A DNA stretch of 64,000 bases, from the NCBI GenBank assembly GCA_949316495.1, contig OX439010.1, positions 14,113,309 through 14,177,308 on the forward strand. Direction: 5' to 3'. Below the pieces are notes generated by a model, which saw only the letters and a list, made by a program, of their open reading frames with translations, ran no database searches and was not told the DNA's origin. The stretch is from Amphiduros pacificus (Eukaryota > Annelida > Polychaeta > Phyllodocida > Hesionidae). Position 1 is the stretch's first letter; each line of letters opens with the position of its first letter. Shown in pieces: positions 1 through 11,299 of the stretch. The translations under genes were made by a program, and so were the position numbers.

Positions 1-730
1 GCTTTTCAGTCAATTTTTGTTCTCTTCTTGGCAGAAATATTGTATCCACTCTAAAATAGGTGCATAAATGTAAAACACAGGGTTCATTATTAATGAATAA
101 ATGACAATGCCCACAACATGATATGTGCTTTATTATTTTTAGAGGTGAACATGTTATGTAATCTGCATATAGTGGGTCATATTTTCTATAAATCCTCATA
201 AATGATATATTGTCGTTAAAAATGCAGGAACACCTTGCATTGAAAATGTATATATAAATATTTATTTAGATATATTTGATTTAATATATTCTAAAGTCAA
301 TTCTGAAAAATATCTATTTGGAATATGCACAATACGATACACCTGTATAAATGATGTGGAGTCAGTTAATTTATTAGAAAAGAGCCCTATTAAAACATAT
401 GATACTCCTTGTTACTACTTTTCCTTGATTTCCTGCATCCGCATTACAGTTCATAGAACAGAAATAACATACAGGAAAAACGAAGTGTTATTTTATATGA
501 ACTTGTTTTAAATGTTAAGAAATTATCGAAATTATAGAAGTATGTTAGCGACATGATTTGAAATGTTCAAGATAGCGAATTTATACTTCTTGTTTTGAAA
601 ATGCACACGAACATTTAATCATAAAACTATTAATAAGGCACATCGGGTTGAAGGCAAAGGAATTGAGACTGTCCTGCACTGATTGCATCTCCATTTTGTA
701 CATTTATTTCTATTAGTCTCACACCCAAAG
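1..730. other. AT-rich non-coding stretch
   Basis: No open frame of useful length, no splice-bounded exon and no repeat unit was seen on either strand. The sequence is AT-rich with scattered A and T runs. Confidence 0.6.
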
Positions 731-1140
731 CGTACCAATACAGACTCAAATGACCTATAGGTCAGCTTAGCACAAGTTTGATTGGCCAAGAATACAATTG
801 CTGTAATTCGATTGGCCAACACCAATCACCATGACAATGAGAATGAAGCAAATTGATTGGTGGGGGATGGTCTCGTACAGAACGTGATGAGACGAGATTG
901 AATTTGTAGTTAAGTCTCTGTACAGATAAGTAATGATGAATGAAGTTACCATGGCGACATGACAGGGAGATTGTATGATGGATGTTCAGAGAGAGTACGA
1001 TATGTGTTAACATGACTTGTAGTAGTGTAGCAATAGCCAAGTAGAAAGTACACCATCTTTGCGGCATAGGTGTCACGTGATAACCCAAGGACATACTTTA
1101 AACTCACTTCTGACATTGACACAAAGCATCACCCAATCAC
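731..1140. promoter_or_regulatory. CCAAT-box cluster with palindromic AGGTCA site
   Basis: Five CCAAT boxes in either orientation lie within about 125 bp (735, 781, 811, 822, 856), and a sixth is at 1133. Two are in the same GATTGGCCAA context exactly 30 bp apart. A perfect 14-bp palindrome, TGACCTATAGGTCA (751-764), holds two nuclear-receptor half-sites in everted orientation, and a CACGTG E-box is at 1074. CCAAT boxes are bound by NF-Y, which is conserved in animals. The clustering is visible in the sequence; function as a promoter or enhancer is inference, and no transcript start or adjacent gene was found. Confidence 0.3.
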
Positions 1141-2831
1141 CACATGGTATATTTTACTGTCACATTCCTTTTTTTTTACTATCAATGAATTAAACAAGGT
1201 CTATTTCATTACATAACCTGAGCATTGATTATCGTATTTTATTCCACTTAGGAACGATGACTATGTAGTTCTGAACAACTGATATGTTTGTTATTCAAAA
1301 AGTGAAGAAACACAAACATGTTTGGTTTATTCCTAAGTTATAATTTAATTGTACAGATGATGACAAGATAAACTATAAATGCCTATGACTGCAATCATTG
1401 TGATACATATTCTCTATTGCAACAACTTGCAGCATATATTTAGAAATTGGAATGGAGATTTATGATGTATTGCCACATAATGTCCGATTAGTTACATCCA
1501 AAAAAGTTGATTAAAAGCTATTTGTAAGGTTAAAATTAGAACAGACAATCGTTCATTTCATTTATAAAATCGGACCTAATCATGGTGTTCTTGAAACGTC
1601 CTAATTGCTGTCGTGTTGAAATATGAGTAAGTAATTACGAATTCTGAGAAAACCATTAAAATGTCCTCCAGCCCCTTTTATAAGTAAACGCCTATTTCAG
1701 GAACCAAATAAAAGTTTTATATTTTGGTAGTAAGCAATTTAGTAAAAGTATTCATTTGTAACTTTACCTGGATAAATCAAGTAATACTGGTATTGCTCTT
1801 ATGATTTCAATGGAAATAGATGGAAATAGATATATTTTATAACATGGATATCACCATGTAATGGATATGTAACCAATATAAATAGTCAGAAAAAATGGAC
1901 ATATGATATGCCGACCTTGATATAACAATGATGGTATATTTTTATACATACACATCTAAATATGACAAGCAAGAATCGTTCAATGATGCTCTGCATGGCC
2001 CAATGTTAGATAAGGTTAACAAGGATGGTCAAATAAGGAACCTGTCACCAATTGAGGCAATCTGAGTTCTGAGTGAGTTTGCCTTTTCTTTACCTTTTTG
2101 CAAGCCCATGTCAGCGTACCAAAAACAGGTAATTAAGGAATAAGTTTTACAGGTTTTGGATCCAATGCTGGCGAGTTATCGCAATACAAAAGAGATACAT
2201 GCTTTGTCTTAAACAATGCAAAATGTTGACAAAAAGGCCAAGAGTGTTTACAAAAAATATATCAGCAAAATCCATCTCAACATTTTCCTTTCATGTTAGT
2301 CATCTATAAGTGTTTTATCTCAATATTTAACAGTCATTAAGAGACTGAAAGCAAACCAATCTGATGAGACACAATGTCTACTTCCAGTTGTGAACAACAC
2401 ACAGGAGAACTTTAAAAAATGGGTGGTACAGAATTGTATTGTCTTTTCCAAAACATAAGAGAAACAAGGGCCTACTTTCTTTGTCGACAAATTGTTTGAG
2501 GATATTCTAGTGTTCTCTCGTCCATCAGAGGCCCTGTTGGTCTAATCTGCAGTGGTATACACATGTCTGTTTCCATTCTCACAGGTGGTGAAATGACTCC
2601 AGTTCAGAGTCTATACTTTCTGACACATGAACAGACCAATCAGATGTTTGAGACAGAAACATCACATCTGTGTTGTTTTTTTTAATACGTTATTTTGAAA
2701 CATTGCTTTTCCCAGTTAAACCACCCTACGATATATAATTCAAATACTTACCCATCAGACAACAAACAAGCAAATATAGAAAATCTCTCTTTTGAGAATT
2801 TTATTTAATAATAAAAAATGACAAGGGTTTA
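1141..2831. other. Non-coding stretch, nothing recognised
   Basis: AT-rich sequence without a convincing exon. The only local repetition is a doubled GGAAATAGAT at 1811-1830. No RNA gene or mobile-element end was seen. Confidence 0.6.
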
Positions 2832-2915
2832 CAAAGCAGCTATACAAAGCTGCTATACAAAGCTGCTATACACACCTCCTATACACAGCTACTATACACA
2901 GCTATTATATAAAGC
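2832..2915. repeat. 13-bp minisatellite, about 6 units
   Basis: The unit GCTATACAAAGCT repeats about six times with substitutions (CACACCT, CACAGCT, TATAAAGCT variants). The units become more diverged toward the right end. Confidence 0.85.
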
Positions 2916-3915
2916 TGCTACTCATTTTATCTACTGATTGCCGATGTACATGATACCATTTGAATTTCTGGCACATGGATGTTTCAGGCAAAAACCAGAC
3001 GAGAATATTATAGAAAGTGCAGACGCACTAAAATGCTTTGAAAATGGAAGTGCGGCTCCGTCGTCGTCGTCTGTAATGGTTAATATCAAAGAAATTGTAT
3101 TTTAATATTATTGCAAAACAACAAAATCGCTCTTCATCAGACAAATGTATAAATGAGAGACAACACCTCATAGAATCACGTGATTCACACCAATACAACT
3201 TATGAAAAGTCAGCGAGAACCGATATCTAATTGTTTTCCCCAACACAATCAGGAACGTTTTCAACATTATTACCATAATATAATGGGTTCGTTAACCTTG
3301 AAAATGGAATAATTGTATTATTGAGGAACCTTGACCCATCCTGATTGCAATGCGGACGAGGCCTAATGGCATTAAAGCTAATGTAATAACGCAGCCACTG
3401 GCTTGTGATAATGTAACAATCACAGCCAACAATGTTACAATTGTGGCCACACGATGTGTCATATTCATGATGCAAACAGAAATGCGATCTCTTTTCTTCA
3501 GTGTTAACAATCTCTGTTCTATTGTTTTACCCGAGATAAATGATACCTATCTTTTTGAATCGTGTAGAGAATCAAACTACCCGCGGAAATGAGAGTAAAG
3601 ATTTTTACATTTGTAGATTTATGTTTATATATATATATTTTTTTTTCATTTTGATTTATAGATTATCAATTTTTGGACGTTTTATTCATTGTTGATTCAA
3701 ACTGGTTTTCATATCAAAGATTGTCAGGGAAAGTGAGTTTAAAATAGTCATAATTTTGTTCTTACCATTTTTCCCTTTCGGTACTCTCCAGGATATATCA
3801 GAACACTTTCACTGGGACCCAATGCCACACTCTGTCCAAAGAGCTTATGTTAATCTTTCTTTTAATTTTCATTTTAACAAAGACATTTTAGCACAACATC
3901 GACTATAATAACCAG
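2916..3915. other. Non-coding stretch
   Basis: Several overlapping 70-80 codon open frames occur on both strands between 3028 and 3592, but none resembles a known protein and none has splice or start context. A short GTC run lies at 3058-3071 and a 10-bp palindrome TGTGGCCACA at about 3441. No gene is called. Confidence 0.55.
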
Positions 3916-4020
3916 TCATAGGGAACTCTATGACAGGGACCCATCTCCATGTACCAACACTGACGTTCTGTTTAACTCTGGGGAACTGGTTACGCTCTTA
4001 CCAATTGCGCCACGGCCCGT
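3916..4020 (-). mobile_element. tRNA-derived SINE fragment (head)
   Basis: Read on the minus strand from 4020, the sequence begins GGGCCGTGGCGCAATTGG and continues TAAGAGCG, an excellent match to the 5' half of a tRNA, including the RNA polymerase III A box (TGGCGCAATTGG) and a D-arm. The expected B box further along is degenerate (around GGGTCCCTGTC, 3937-3947). Heads of this form start tRNA-derived SINEs in many invertebrates. The anticodon arm does not fold well, so this is not an intact tRNA gene. The body of the element and its 3' end could not be defined. Confidence 0.5.
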
Positions 4021-5037
4021 TGCTTCAAGAGAGACAGACATTACTGCACACAAAGAATACAGAGAAAAACAATATATATATCCAGTGTAAAATGTTTCTA
4101 GAGCTATCCCAGAGACAGAAAATTAATTTTGTTGAGATGAATAATGGAAATGCAACAATTGCCTGATTATATCATTGTTTTAAAATATGTTTTGTGTGTC
4201 CATTTCTTTAATGTTTGCAAATAGTCTTTCATTTAATGTCCTTATATGATTAACGCTGACTGAACACATTCCAGTATCACGCCATTCCTTGTTTGGAATT
4301 AGTACTTAATATTTCCTTCTAAATTGCTTTTTGTTTAAAAGAACCCTCTAACCTCATTATATTATCCGTTACCGCATTTCTACAATCCGATAAACAGAAA
4401 ATGTAGCAGTGTTCACAATTATCATAATTGGTATTTCTATCTTGACGGAGCACATATTTTCAGTTTCCAACACATCATAGCAGTAATACCTTCAGCGCCT
4501 ATTAAAGCCCTGCATCCTTTCTGCATCCTTTCTGCCAGCCTCTGTATCTACATAACATCCCCACTGCATGCTTTGATTTCCTCCTTTCATATCCTTTGAA
4601 TGTCTATATGTTTTGGAGCTGCTTGGGTGTATAGTATTTGGCTCTTTGTTTCAAGCCTTGCATCCAGGAGTTCTCCTTATTAAGGCATTTATTCAGCTAG
4701 GTTATACTCATGTTTTAGGCTGTTTGTACACTGCTACCTTTTCACATTGTAATATTAGCTTACAGTATAAATGGCGTTATCATTTCAACAGGATATTATC
4801 AAATGAATTCACCTGCTGTGCTCATCTTGTCAACAAAAATCTCTAACATTGTTTGTTTCTTTCCAGTTTTTTAAAACTGTTCTTTTAAGTTGAAGAGCAA
4901 AATGATATGAAACAAGGTAACCACACTCGACAGATTACCACTTAGTGGTGGTTTTATTAGTTACTTGTGCAATGAAAACTAGCAATAAGATAAAACCAGT
5001 CTGAAACAACTATTTTTTTTTGTACGTGAGCAAACAG

Positions 5038-5069
<32 letters not shown>

Positions 5070-6494
5070 CAGAGAGTCCGGACTTATATTTCAGAAAGAT
5101 CTGACCTAGATTTGAGAAAAAGCTGAGCCTATAATTCAGTGACAACTGTATTACGACGATCTGTGCTTCAGTACATGTTTATCTCTTTCTAATAGAATAT
5201 CCGCTTTTGTAAGTGATGATAATACTAGCTTATCTTGTGTAATCTGATATCCCATCCTATAATCATGTTACATCAGCTTTGAGCACTCCTATCGATTTCT
5301 CTGTATTACAACGTCAATTACTGTGTGCAGATCACTTTACACTGTCAAATTTGAAACATTTGCAAAAAATAAATAAAGAAAGAAAAAACTAATTAGAAAC
5401 AAAATAAGATTTAAAAAATAAAATAAAACAGCAGTAAAAATGGAATTCAGTATTTTATCAATTAAAAAGTTCAAACATATATTGCTTTATATTGTATACT
5501 TTCACAATCAGATCATATTTAAGAAATAATAATCTGTGTGCTGTCACCTCTATAATATGGTCACCTCAGGCAAAAGTGGACACACCACTTCATCAAGGTT
5601 TTCAATATACTGAGGGTTTCCTTCATTGCTTCTGTCTGCTATATGTCACTGAACATATCACTCAAAATGCATTGTTTCAGAGTGGACATTCAATTATTCC
5701 ACTCAAGACGGTGAGTTGCTCCAATGTATATGGATTGTTAGCAAATGGACATACTCAGGCTTTGGGCAAACTGTCTGCATGTTAACTGAGTGGATATTAT
5801 GTTTTCCCCCACTTTAGTGTTACCACCCTTGGTTGCTTTGTAAAAGCTCGTGGCTATTTTGTGTGTTGGCTTGTGGCTGGACATTATAGTGACCCCCACC
5901 TCTGTGTAGGGCTCTGGTCCCAACATGGCATGGTTCAAGCACACAGTTAAGTAATGACTGATGTTGTCCATGTGATGTTGGTTGTGGGTGACCCCCGGGA
6001 GATCCCTCACTCTCTCTACATAGGTCGCTCATTCACTTCCCTTGTCACCGGGACCTCTTTGTACTTGACCTCTACATCACCCCTTTGATCTCAGGATTAA
6101 GCACACGACACACAAGATGGACTTCAAAAATTGAGCTGATTTGTCTGATAATTCTCAACCCTAAAGCTTCTTGAGGAAGTCAATAACTGTGACACAGTGA
6201 CCAGATCACGTCATATCGTGTTCTACAAGCTTCCAACGGCTCATTTCAACATTTCAGTTTTATTTTGACTTGCTCACATCCAGTTTGTCTTGAGTTTATA
6301 ATTATTTCTCTTCAATGGCAAGCGTGACTCATCTCATGCCACCTTGTGGGGAGACATTTTAGGTATAGGTATGATATTATGGAACATCAACAAATAATTT
6401 TTACCCCATCTTCATTTTAGAACTATGTATTTGACGTGCACAAGTAGTAGAATTAAGGGGCCCCTTTATCTACTATTTGCACATCTTTTTGAAC
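4021..6494. other. Non-coding stretch with one AT microsatellite
   Basis: The sequence is AT-rich. A (TA)n run lies at about 5038-5070. A doublet of GCATCCTTTCT occurs near 4511-4535. An ORF of about 97 codons at 5492-5785 and antisense frames at 5738-6032 match nothing I recognise and are not called. Confidence 0.55.
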
Positions 6495-6695
6495 ATTTCT
6501 TTTTCTTTAAGCATTCATGAAACAAGGTTCCCAAGCACCTTTTTCTTGCATAATATAAATGTTTATATCCCAAACTGCGATCAAATGTGCTTACCCATCA
6601 TATTTTCCCTGTATAAAGTACTGTACCATTTGAAAGTTGATGGGTCTTCTGCTAAAATCCAAATCATCCATTGGAAACTTTGTCAACAAACTTGG
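6495..6695 (+). repeat. Dispersed repeat family, copy 1 (partial)
   Basis: This segment aligns by eye with the reverse complement of 20.69-20.91 kb and with 50.29-50.46 and 53.21-53.38 kb. Shared blocks in order are TTGCATAATATAAATGTTTA, ACCCATCATATTT, ACCATTTGAAAGT and CCAAATCATCCA, then ACTTTGTCAACAAACTT. The homology seems to stop near 6695, so this copy lacks the right half seen in the others. There is no coding potential. The family type is unknown to me; a non-autonomous transposon or old SINE/LINE tail is possible. Confidence 0.7.
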
Positions 6696-7884
6696 TTCCG
6701 GTCTTCCAAAATTTGGACATTTCCCTTCAAAATAAAACAAAATAAAACTTGAGAATCACTAACTTTGGCAATTTTGTTACATTAAAATGTAGAAGCAGAC
6801 CCATCACAATTGGTATAAAGTGGAACATATTTGAGGGAATTCTTGCATTCATATTTTTTGTAATGATAAGATTATTTTCTACTCATTTCATTAGGAGAAA
6901 ACAAACCTTCACTTAGTGTTTGATTATTTATCAACAGAGGCTACCCCAAACAGAAGAGAATGCTCTAAATATGGGCCAAAATGCGAATAACTGCTAATTC
7001 AATGCATAAACTCCAAGAATATACATACTACTTTACCATTCCTTAATTTATCATCTATTTTCGAATAATCTAAACAGAATACAACAAAGTATGTGCTCTG
7101 TACTGATAGAATTTATTAAAGTACCAGACACACACAAAAAAAGGAAAAACTCTGCCTCCAGAGGACAAGGAAAGGGCAGATACAAAATGGCTGTCTGTGG
7201 CTTTGAGAAGACTACCCCTATTATCACACGCTGCTGATTTGCTAATCCTTATCCGAGCGGCTCAGGCTGAAATCGTTTCAATCCATGTATTAGTGACTAG
7301 TTCTGTCCTTGGGGCAGATAGGATAGATTATCCTCCCTGCTAATGCAGACTGACCAGTGGTCATTTTGTAGTAAATTTCAATATTGGCTCAATCTGCATA
7401 TCAAGAAACTTAATGAACCTACTTTCACGTCGCTTTCCTTTTCAAGTATAAAATAGCCCAGCTTTAATGGAGGGTAAATGGGTCAATAAGGCTAACTAAT
7501 TATTGTGACTACTATTGGTTCCTACTGATTAGTACCATAAGGTAATTTGAACGACTACTAATGATGTGCAGGTATTGGCCTTGATTAAACTGGAAATTGT
7601 ATAACATAATTATGATTTTTACGGCTGATATGGTGTTAATGGGTACATCATTTTTATTTATGATATGCTACCTCGATCTATGAGAAATACGTCTTTATAA
7701 AATACACGATGTATGCAGCACACTATGGATTTGCATTGGCAGTCTTAACGAGGAAAACGTCATCAGTTTGTGTGCTTTTTTCTGACATGTTCTTGTATAT
7801 TGTAAGCATATTGTGAAACCTTCATAGTGTCTGATATTGTACACAAAGGTTGTTATTGCATGCGCATAGATACATGGTGCATGC
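6696..7884. other. Non-coding stretch, possible regulatory DNA at 7.15-7.6 kb
   Basis: There is no gene. From about 7150 to 7600 the base composition is more mixed and holds GATA and homeodomain-type motifs (CTAATCC, GATAGGATAGATTATC, TAATTATT) plus a palindrome TGACCAGTGGTCA (7349-7361). This texture fits an enhancer but cannot be tested here. Confidence 0.45.
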
Positions 7885-8560
7885 GTAGACAGAATGGCAT
7901 GGAAGGGTTAGGCATGGAGAGAAAAGTGTCTATACAGGCATTTAGACAGGATAAACACCATGGGGGAAATATGTATATAAAAGTATTAGACACAATTTAA
8001 CCATGGGGAAAGAAGGTCCTAGAAGTCCTAGAAACTTTAGCCGTGGAGAGATATGTCCATATAAGCATTAAGACAGGATTAAGCTATGTGAGAGAGATGT
8101 CTATACAAGTATTTGGACAGGATTTAGCCATGGGGCGAGATGTCCATGCAGGCATTTGGGTAGGATTTTGCCATGGGGCGAGATGTCCATGCAGGCATTA
8201 AGACAGGATTTAGCAATGGGGCGAGATGTCCATACAGGCATTTGGGTAGGATTTTGCCATGGGGCGAGATGTCCATGCAGGCATTTAGACAGGATTTAGC
8301 CATGGGGCGAGATGTCCATACAGGTATTTGGGTAGGATTTTGCAATGGGGCGAGATGTCCATACAAGCATTTAAACAGGGTTTAGCCATATGGCGAGATG
8401 TCCATAGAGGTATTTGAGCAGGATTTAGCCATGGGGTGAGATTTCCATACAGGCATTTGGTCAGGATTTTGCCATGGGGCGAGATGTCCATGCAGGCATT
8501 TAGACAGGATTTAGCCATGGGGCGAGATGTCCATACAGGGACGAGATTTAGCGATGGCTG
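7885..8560. repeat. 43-bp minisatellite, about 15 units
   Basis: Successive copies of AGGATTT(A/T)GCCATGGGG start at 8119, 8162 and 8205, giving a 43-bp unit that also contains GAGATGTCCAT and CAGGCATTT. The first units (7885-8100) are diverged, the central ones nearly identical. Two alternating subtypes are visible (TTAGCC with GACAGG; TTTGCC with GGTAGG). The open frames of 70-115 codons here are products of the repeat. Confidence 0.92.
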
Positions 8561-8774
8561 GGACTGAGTTGTCCACATTGACATCCAGGCAGCTTTAATT
8601 TGATGGAGGTGACTGCTTGTAACTATCCTCAATTCACGTATCGCAGATTGTTTTCAATTTGTCGCTGAGAATTAAGGACCCAGAGCCGCGGATTAGTGCT
8701 GCGTGGGGAAGCAGGTGCCTAATTTGGTAAGGAGATGTGGGGGAATGAGATGGGAGTGGGCTGCTGGATGGCCA
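8561..8774. other. Spacer between two minisatellites
   Basis: Unique sequence of about 210 bp with no gene and no unit from either flanking array. Confidence 0.6.
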
Positions 8775-9570
8775 GCTTGAAGAAAACAAGATAACTTGAC
8801 AGGCACAGTGCCAAATACCAGTAATATGAAGAAAGCCAGATAATATGACAGGCACAGTGCCAAATACCAGTAGTATGAAGAAAGCCAGATAACATGACAG
8901 GCACAGTGCCAAATACCAGTAGTATGAAGAAAGCCAGATAACATGACAGGCACAGTGCCAAATACCAGTAGTATGAAGAAAGCCAGATAACATGACAGGC
9001 ACAGTGCCAAATACCAGTAGTATGAAGAAAGCCAGATAACATGACAGGCACGGTGCCAAATACCAGTAGTATGAAGAAAGCCAGATAACATGACAGGCAC
9101 GGTGCCAAATACCAGTAGTATGAAGAAAGCCAGATAACATGACAGGCACGGTGCCAAATACCAGTAGTATGAAGAAAGCCAGATAACATGACAGGCACGG
9201 TGCCAAATACCAGTAGTATGAAGAAAGCCAGATAACTTGACAGGCACAGTGCCAAATACCAGTAGTATGAAGAAAGCCAGATAACATGACAGGCACAGTG
9301 CCAAATACCACAGCGCTATGAACAGACTTGTCTGGTATCAGCGCTATACAAATTTTATAATTATTATTATTATTATTTATTTACCAATAGTATGAAGAAA
9401 ACAAGGTAAAATGACATGCACAGTGCTAAATTCTTATAGTTTTGAGTTAACAAAATAACATAATAAACCTGCTGCCATATTTTAGTAGTATGAAGAAAAC
9501 AAAATGATATGACAGACCCGGTGCCAAAAACTAGTTATATTATGAAAATAAAATGACATGAAAAGCAATT
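8775..9570. repeat. 49-bp minisatellite, about 11 tight units plus decayed units
   Basis: The unit AAAGCCAGATAACATGACAG, then GGCAC(A/G)GTGCC, then AAATACCAGTAGTATGAAG recurs every 49 bp (for example 8881 and 8930). An 11-base palindrome GGCAC-N-GTGCC sits in every unit, with the centre base switching in blocks (A, then G, then A). Tight copies run to 9310; decayed copies follow the SINE insertion to about 9570. 49 is not a multiple of three, so the stop-free unit opens all three minus-strand frames, giving spurious 178-225 codon frames. Confidence 0.93.
9311..9381 (+). mobile_element. SINE 3' tail inserted in the 49-bp array
   Basis: A 71-bp block interrupts the array: CAGCGCTATGAACAG through GTATCAGCGCTATACAAATT, ending in an (ATT)n tail. 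The array sequence TACCA stands on both sides (9306-9310 and 9382-9386), as expected for a short target-site duplication. The GCGCTATACAAAT...(ATT)n ending is typical of 3' tails of LINE-mobilised SINEs in invertebrates and fish. Strand is inferred from the tail. It is 5'-truncated and has no pol III promoter. Confidence 0.65.
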
Positions 9571-9891
9571 CCATGACATACTAGCAGTATGAAAAATGTG
9601 TGAAAGTCTGCAAATATACACGGTGGTCAGTTGCAATGGGTTATTATGATGCGATGTTGTTAAACGAGGTGGCTGTTGTTGTAAGTATTGATTGACAAGA
9701 TGGCTGTTAATGGTCCACTAAAAAGAGCATGATTCAGTACCAGTTCTAAAAGGCATTGAAAGAGCGAGATGTTTTGAGAATGGTTCAGTGTTGGTATTAT
9801 TTTTGAAAGTCAAGATGGCTTGTGATGGTTTAGTATTAGTAAAATTTTATATTTGAAAGGTTAAGATGGCGAGTGATTGTAGAGTATAATT
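9571..9891. other. Decayed lead-in to the next array
   Basis: The motifs GATGGC(T/G), GTATT and TGAAAG recur loosely at 40-60 bp intervals (9660-9880), resembling strongly diverged units of the adjoining 43/44-bp array. No gene is present. Confidence 0.45.
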
Positions 9892-10440
9892 TTAGACCAG
9901 TATCAAAAGAACGTGATGCCAAATGACGATACAGTTCATAAAGTTATTAAAAGAACACAATGCCAAGTGACGATACAGTTCATAAAGGTATCAAAAAACA
10001 CGATGCCAAGTGACGATACAGTTCATAAAGGTATTCAAAGAACACGATGCCAAGTGAAGATACAGTTCATAAAGGTATCAAAAGAATGCGATGCCAAGTG
10101 ACGATACAGTTCATAAAGGTATTAAAAGAATGTGATGCCAAGTGACGATACAGTTCATAAAGGTATCAAAAGAACACAATACCAAGTGACGATACAGTTC
10201 ATAAAGGTATCAAAAGAACGCGATGCCAAGTGACGATACAGTACATAAAGGTATTTTAAGAACACGATGCCAAGTGACGATACATTTCATAAAGGTATTA
10301 AAAGAACACGATGCCAAGTGACGATACAGTTCATAAAGGTATTAAAAGAACACAATGCCAAGTGACGATACAGTTCATGAAAATATCAAAAGAACGCGAT
10401 GCCAAGTGACGATACAGTTCATAAAGGTATTTAAAAAACA
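9892..10440. repeat. 43/44-bp minisatellite, about 13 units
   Basis: Copies of TGCCAAGTGACGATACAGTT followed by CATAAAGGTAT(T/C)AAAAGAACACGA occur at 9917, 9961, 10004 and 10048, so units of 43 and 44 bp are mixed. The one-base difference lies in the A-run after GGTAT. The unit is unrelated to the two arrays on its left. Confidence 0.93.
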
Positions 10441-10617
10441 AAATGGCTCGTGATGGTCCACTATGAGTTAAACGTGTCATTGGAAAGATGGCGAAATATA
10501 GTTCATCATTAATGAAAGTATTGAGATAAAACGTTTAACATTGAATAGCTGTGGAATATTAACGATGTTATGCAAAATATATGCCTCTGGTATGCCTCTA
10601 CTGATAAGGTTATTTAA
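10441..10617. other. Short unique spacer
   Basis: One decayed unit (AAAATGGCTCGTGATGGTCC) follows the array, then unique AT-rich sequence. Confidence 0.5.
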
Positions 10618-10659
10618 TCATCTTTGGTCATCTTTGGTCATCTTTGGTCATCTTTGATT
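10618..10659. repeat. 10-bp tandem repeat, 4 units
   Basis: TCATCTTTGG is repeated three times perfectly, then as TCATCTTTGA. Confidence 0.9.
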
Positions 10660-11299
10660 TAATCTATGGTCTGGGGCTAATTGTTGTGCACTCGTCACTC
10701 TACAATGACATAATCTCTTATAAGATATGCTGTCGGTCATGACCCGCCCGGAAAACAACCTTACCTAAAATGTCACCAAAAATTATATAAATCTAACCAT
10801 CTGTGACTTAACCAATAACTTCATTTTATCTTGATTATCATTTAACGTTTAAAACCAAGAAGTACACGTACAAGGAAAATTCACTTTCTACTCAAATGTT
10901 TTTTGAGATTCTCCTTAGTTCAATGCAAATATATATTGGTGCATTGTCTGTAGTACCACAAATACGTTCACCAAATATAAATGTTTATAGTAAATCATGG
11001 TATAATAACATATACTCTCTGTAATGAAAGGATTTCATCCTGCACCAATGATTCTGTCTTCACTAAAGAGTAAACTTTTAGTAGAAAAAACAGGCAAAAC
11101 AACCACCTCTTTCTCAATCTAAATGTTCTTGCTCTCGCATTTTTAATCCACACCAACATGAAATAACAAAGTATACAAATATATGTTTTATGACTTAGCG
11201 TAATTTTTCTTGTCACAAATTATGCTTCTTCATTTTCACACATATATGGGCGGGTTGTACAGATTTATCACACACCCTGTCGCAAAGTGGAACACTCTC
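10660..11299. other. Non-coding stretch, nothing recognised
   Basis: AT-rich sequence with no exon, repeat or RNA gene that I can support. Confidence 0.6.

Noticed and set aside
5684-5720. Micro-exon between GTTTCAG and a GTGAGT donor
   Set aside because: About 30 bases with no partner exons; such pairs arise easily by chance.
8634-9311. Overlapping 178-225 codon frames in all three minus-strand phases
   Set aside because: Caused by the stop-free 49-bp unit cycling through the three frames.
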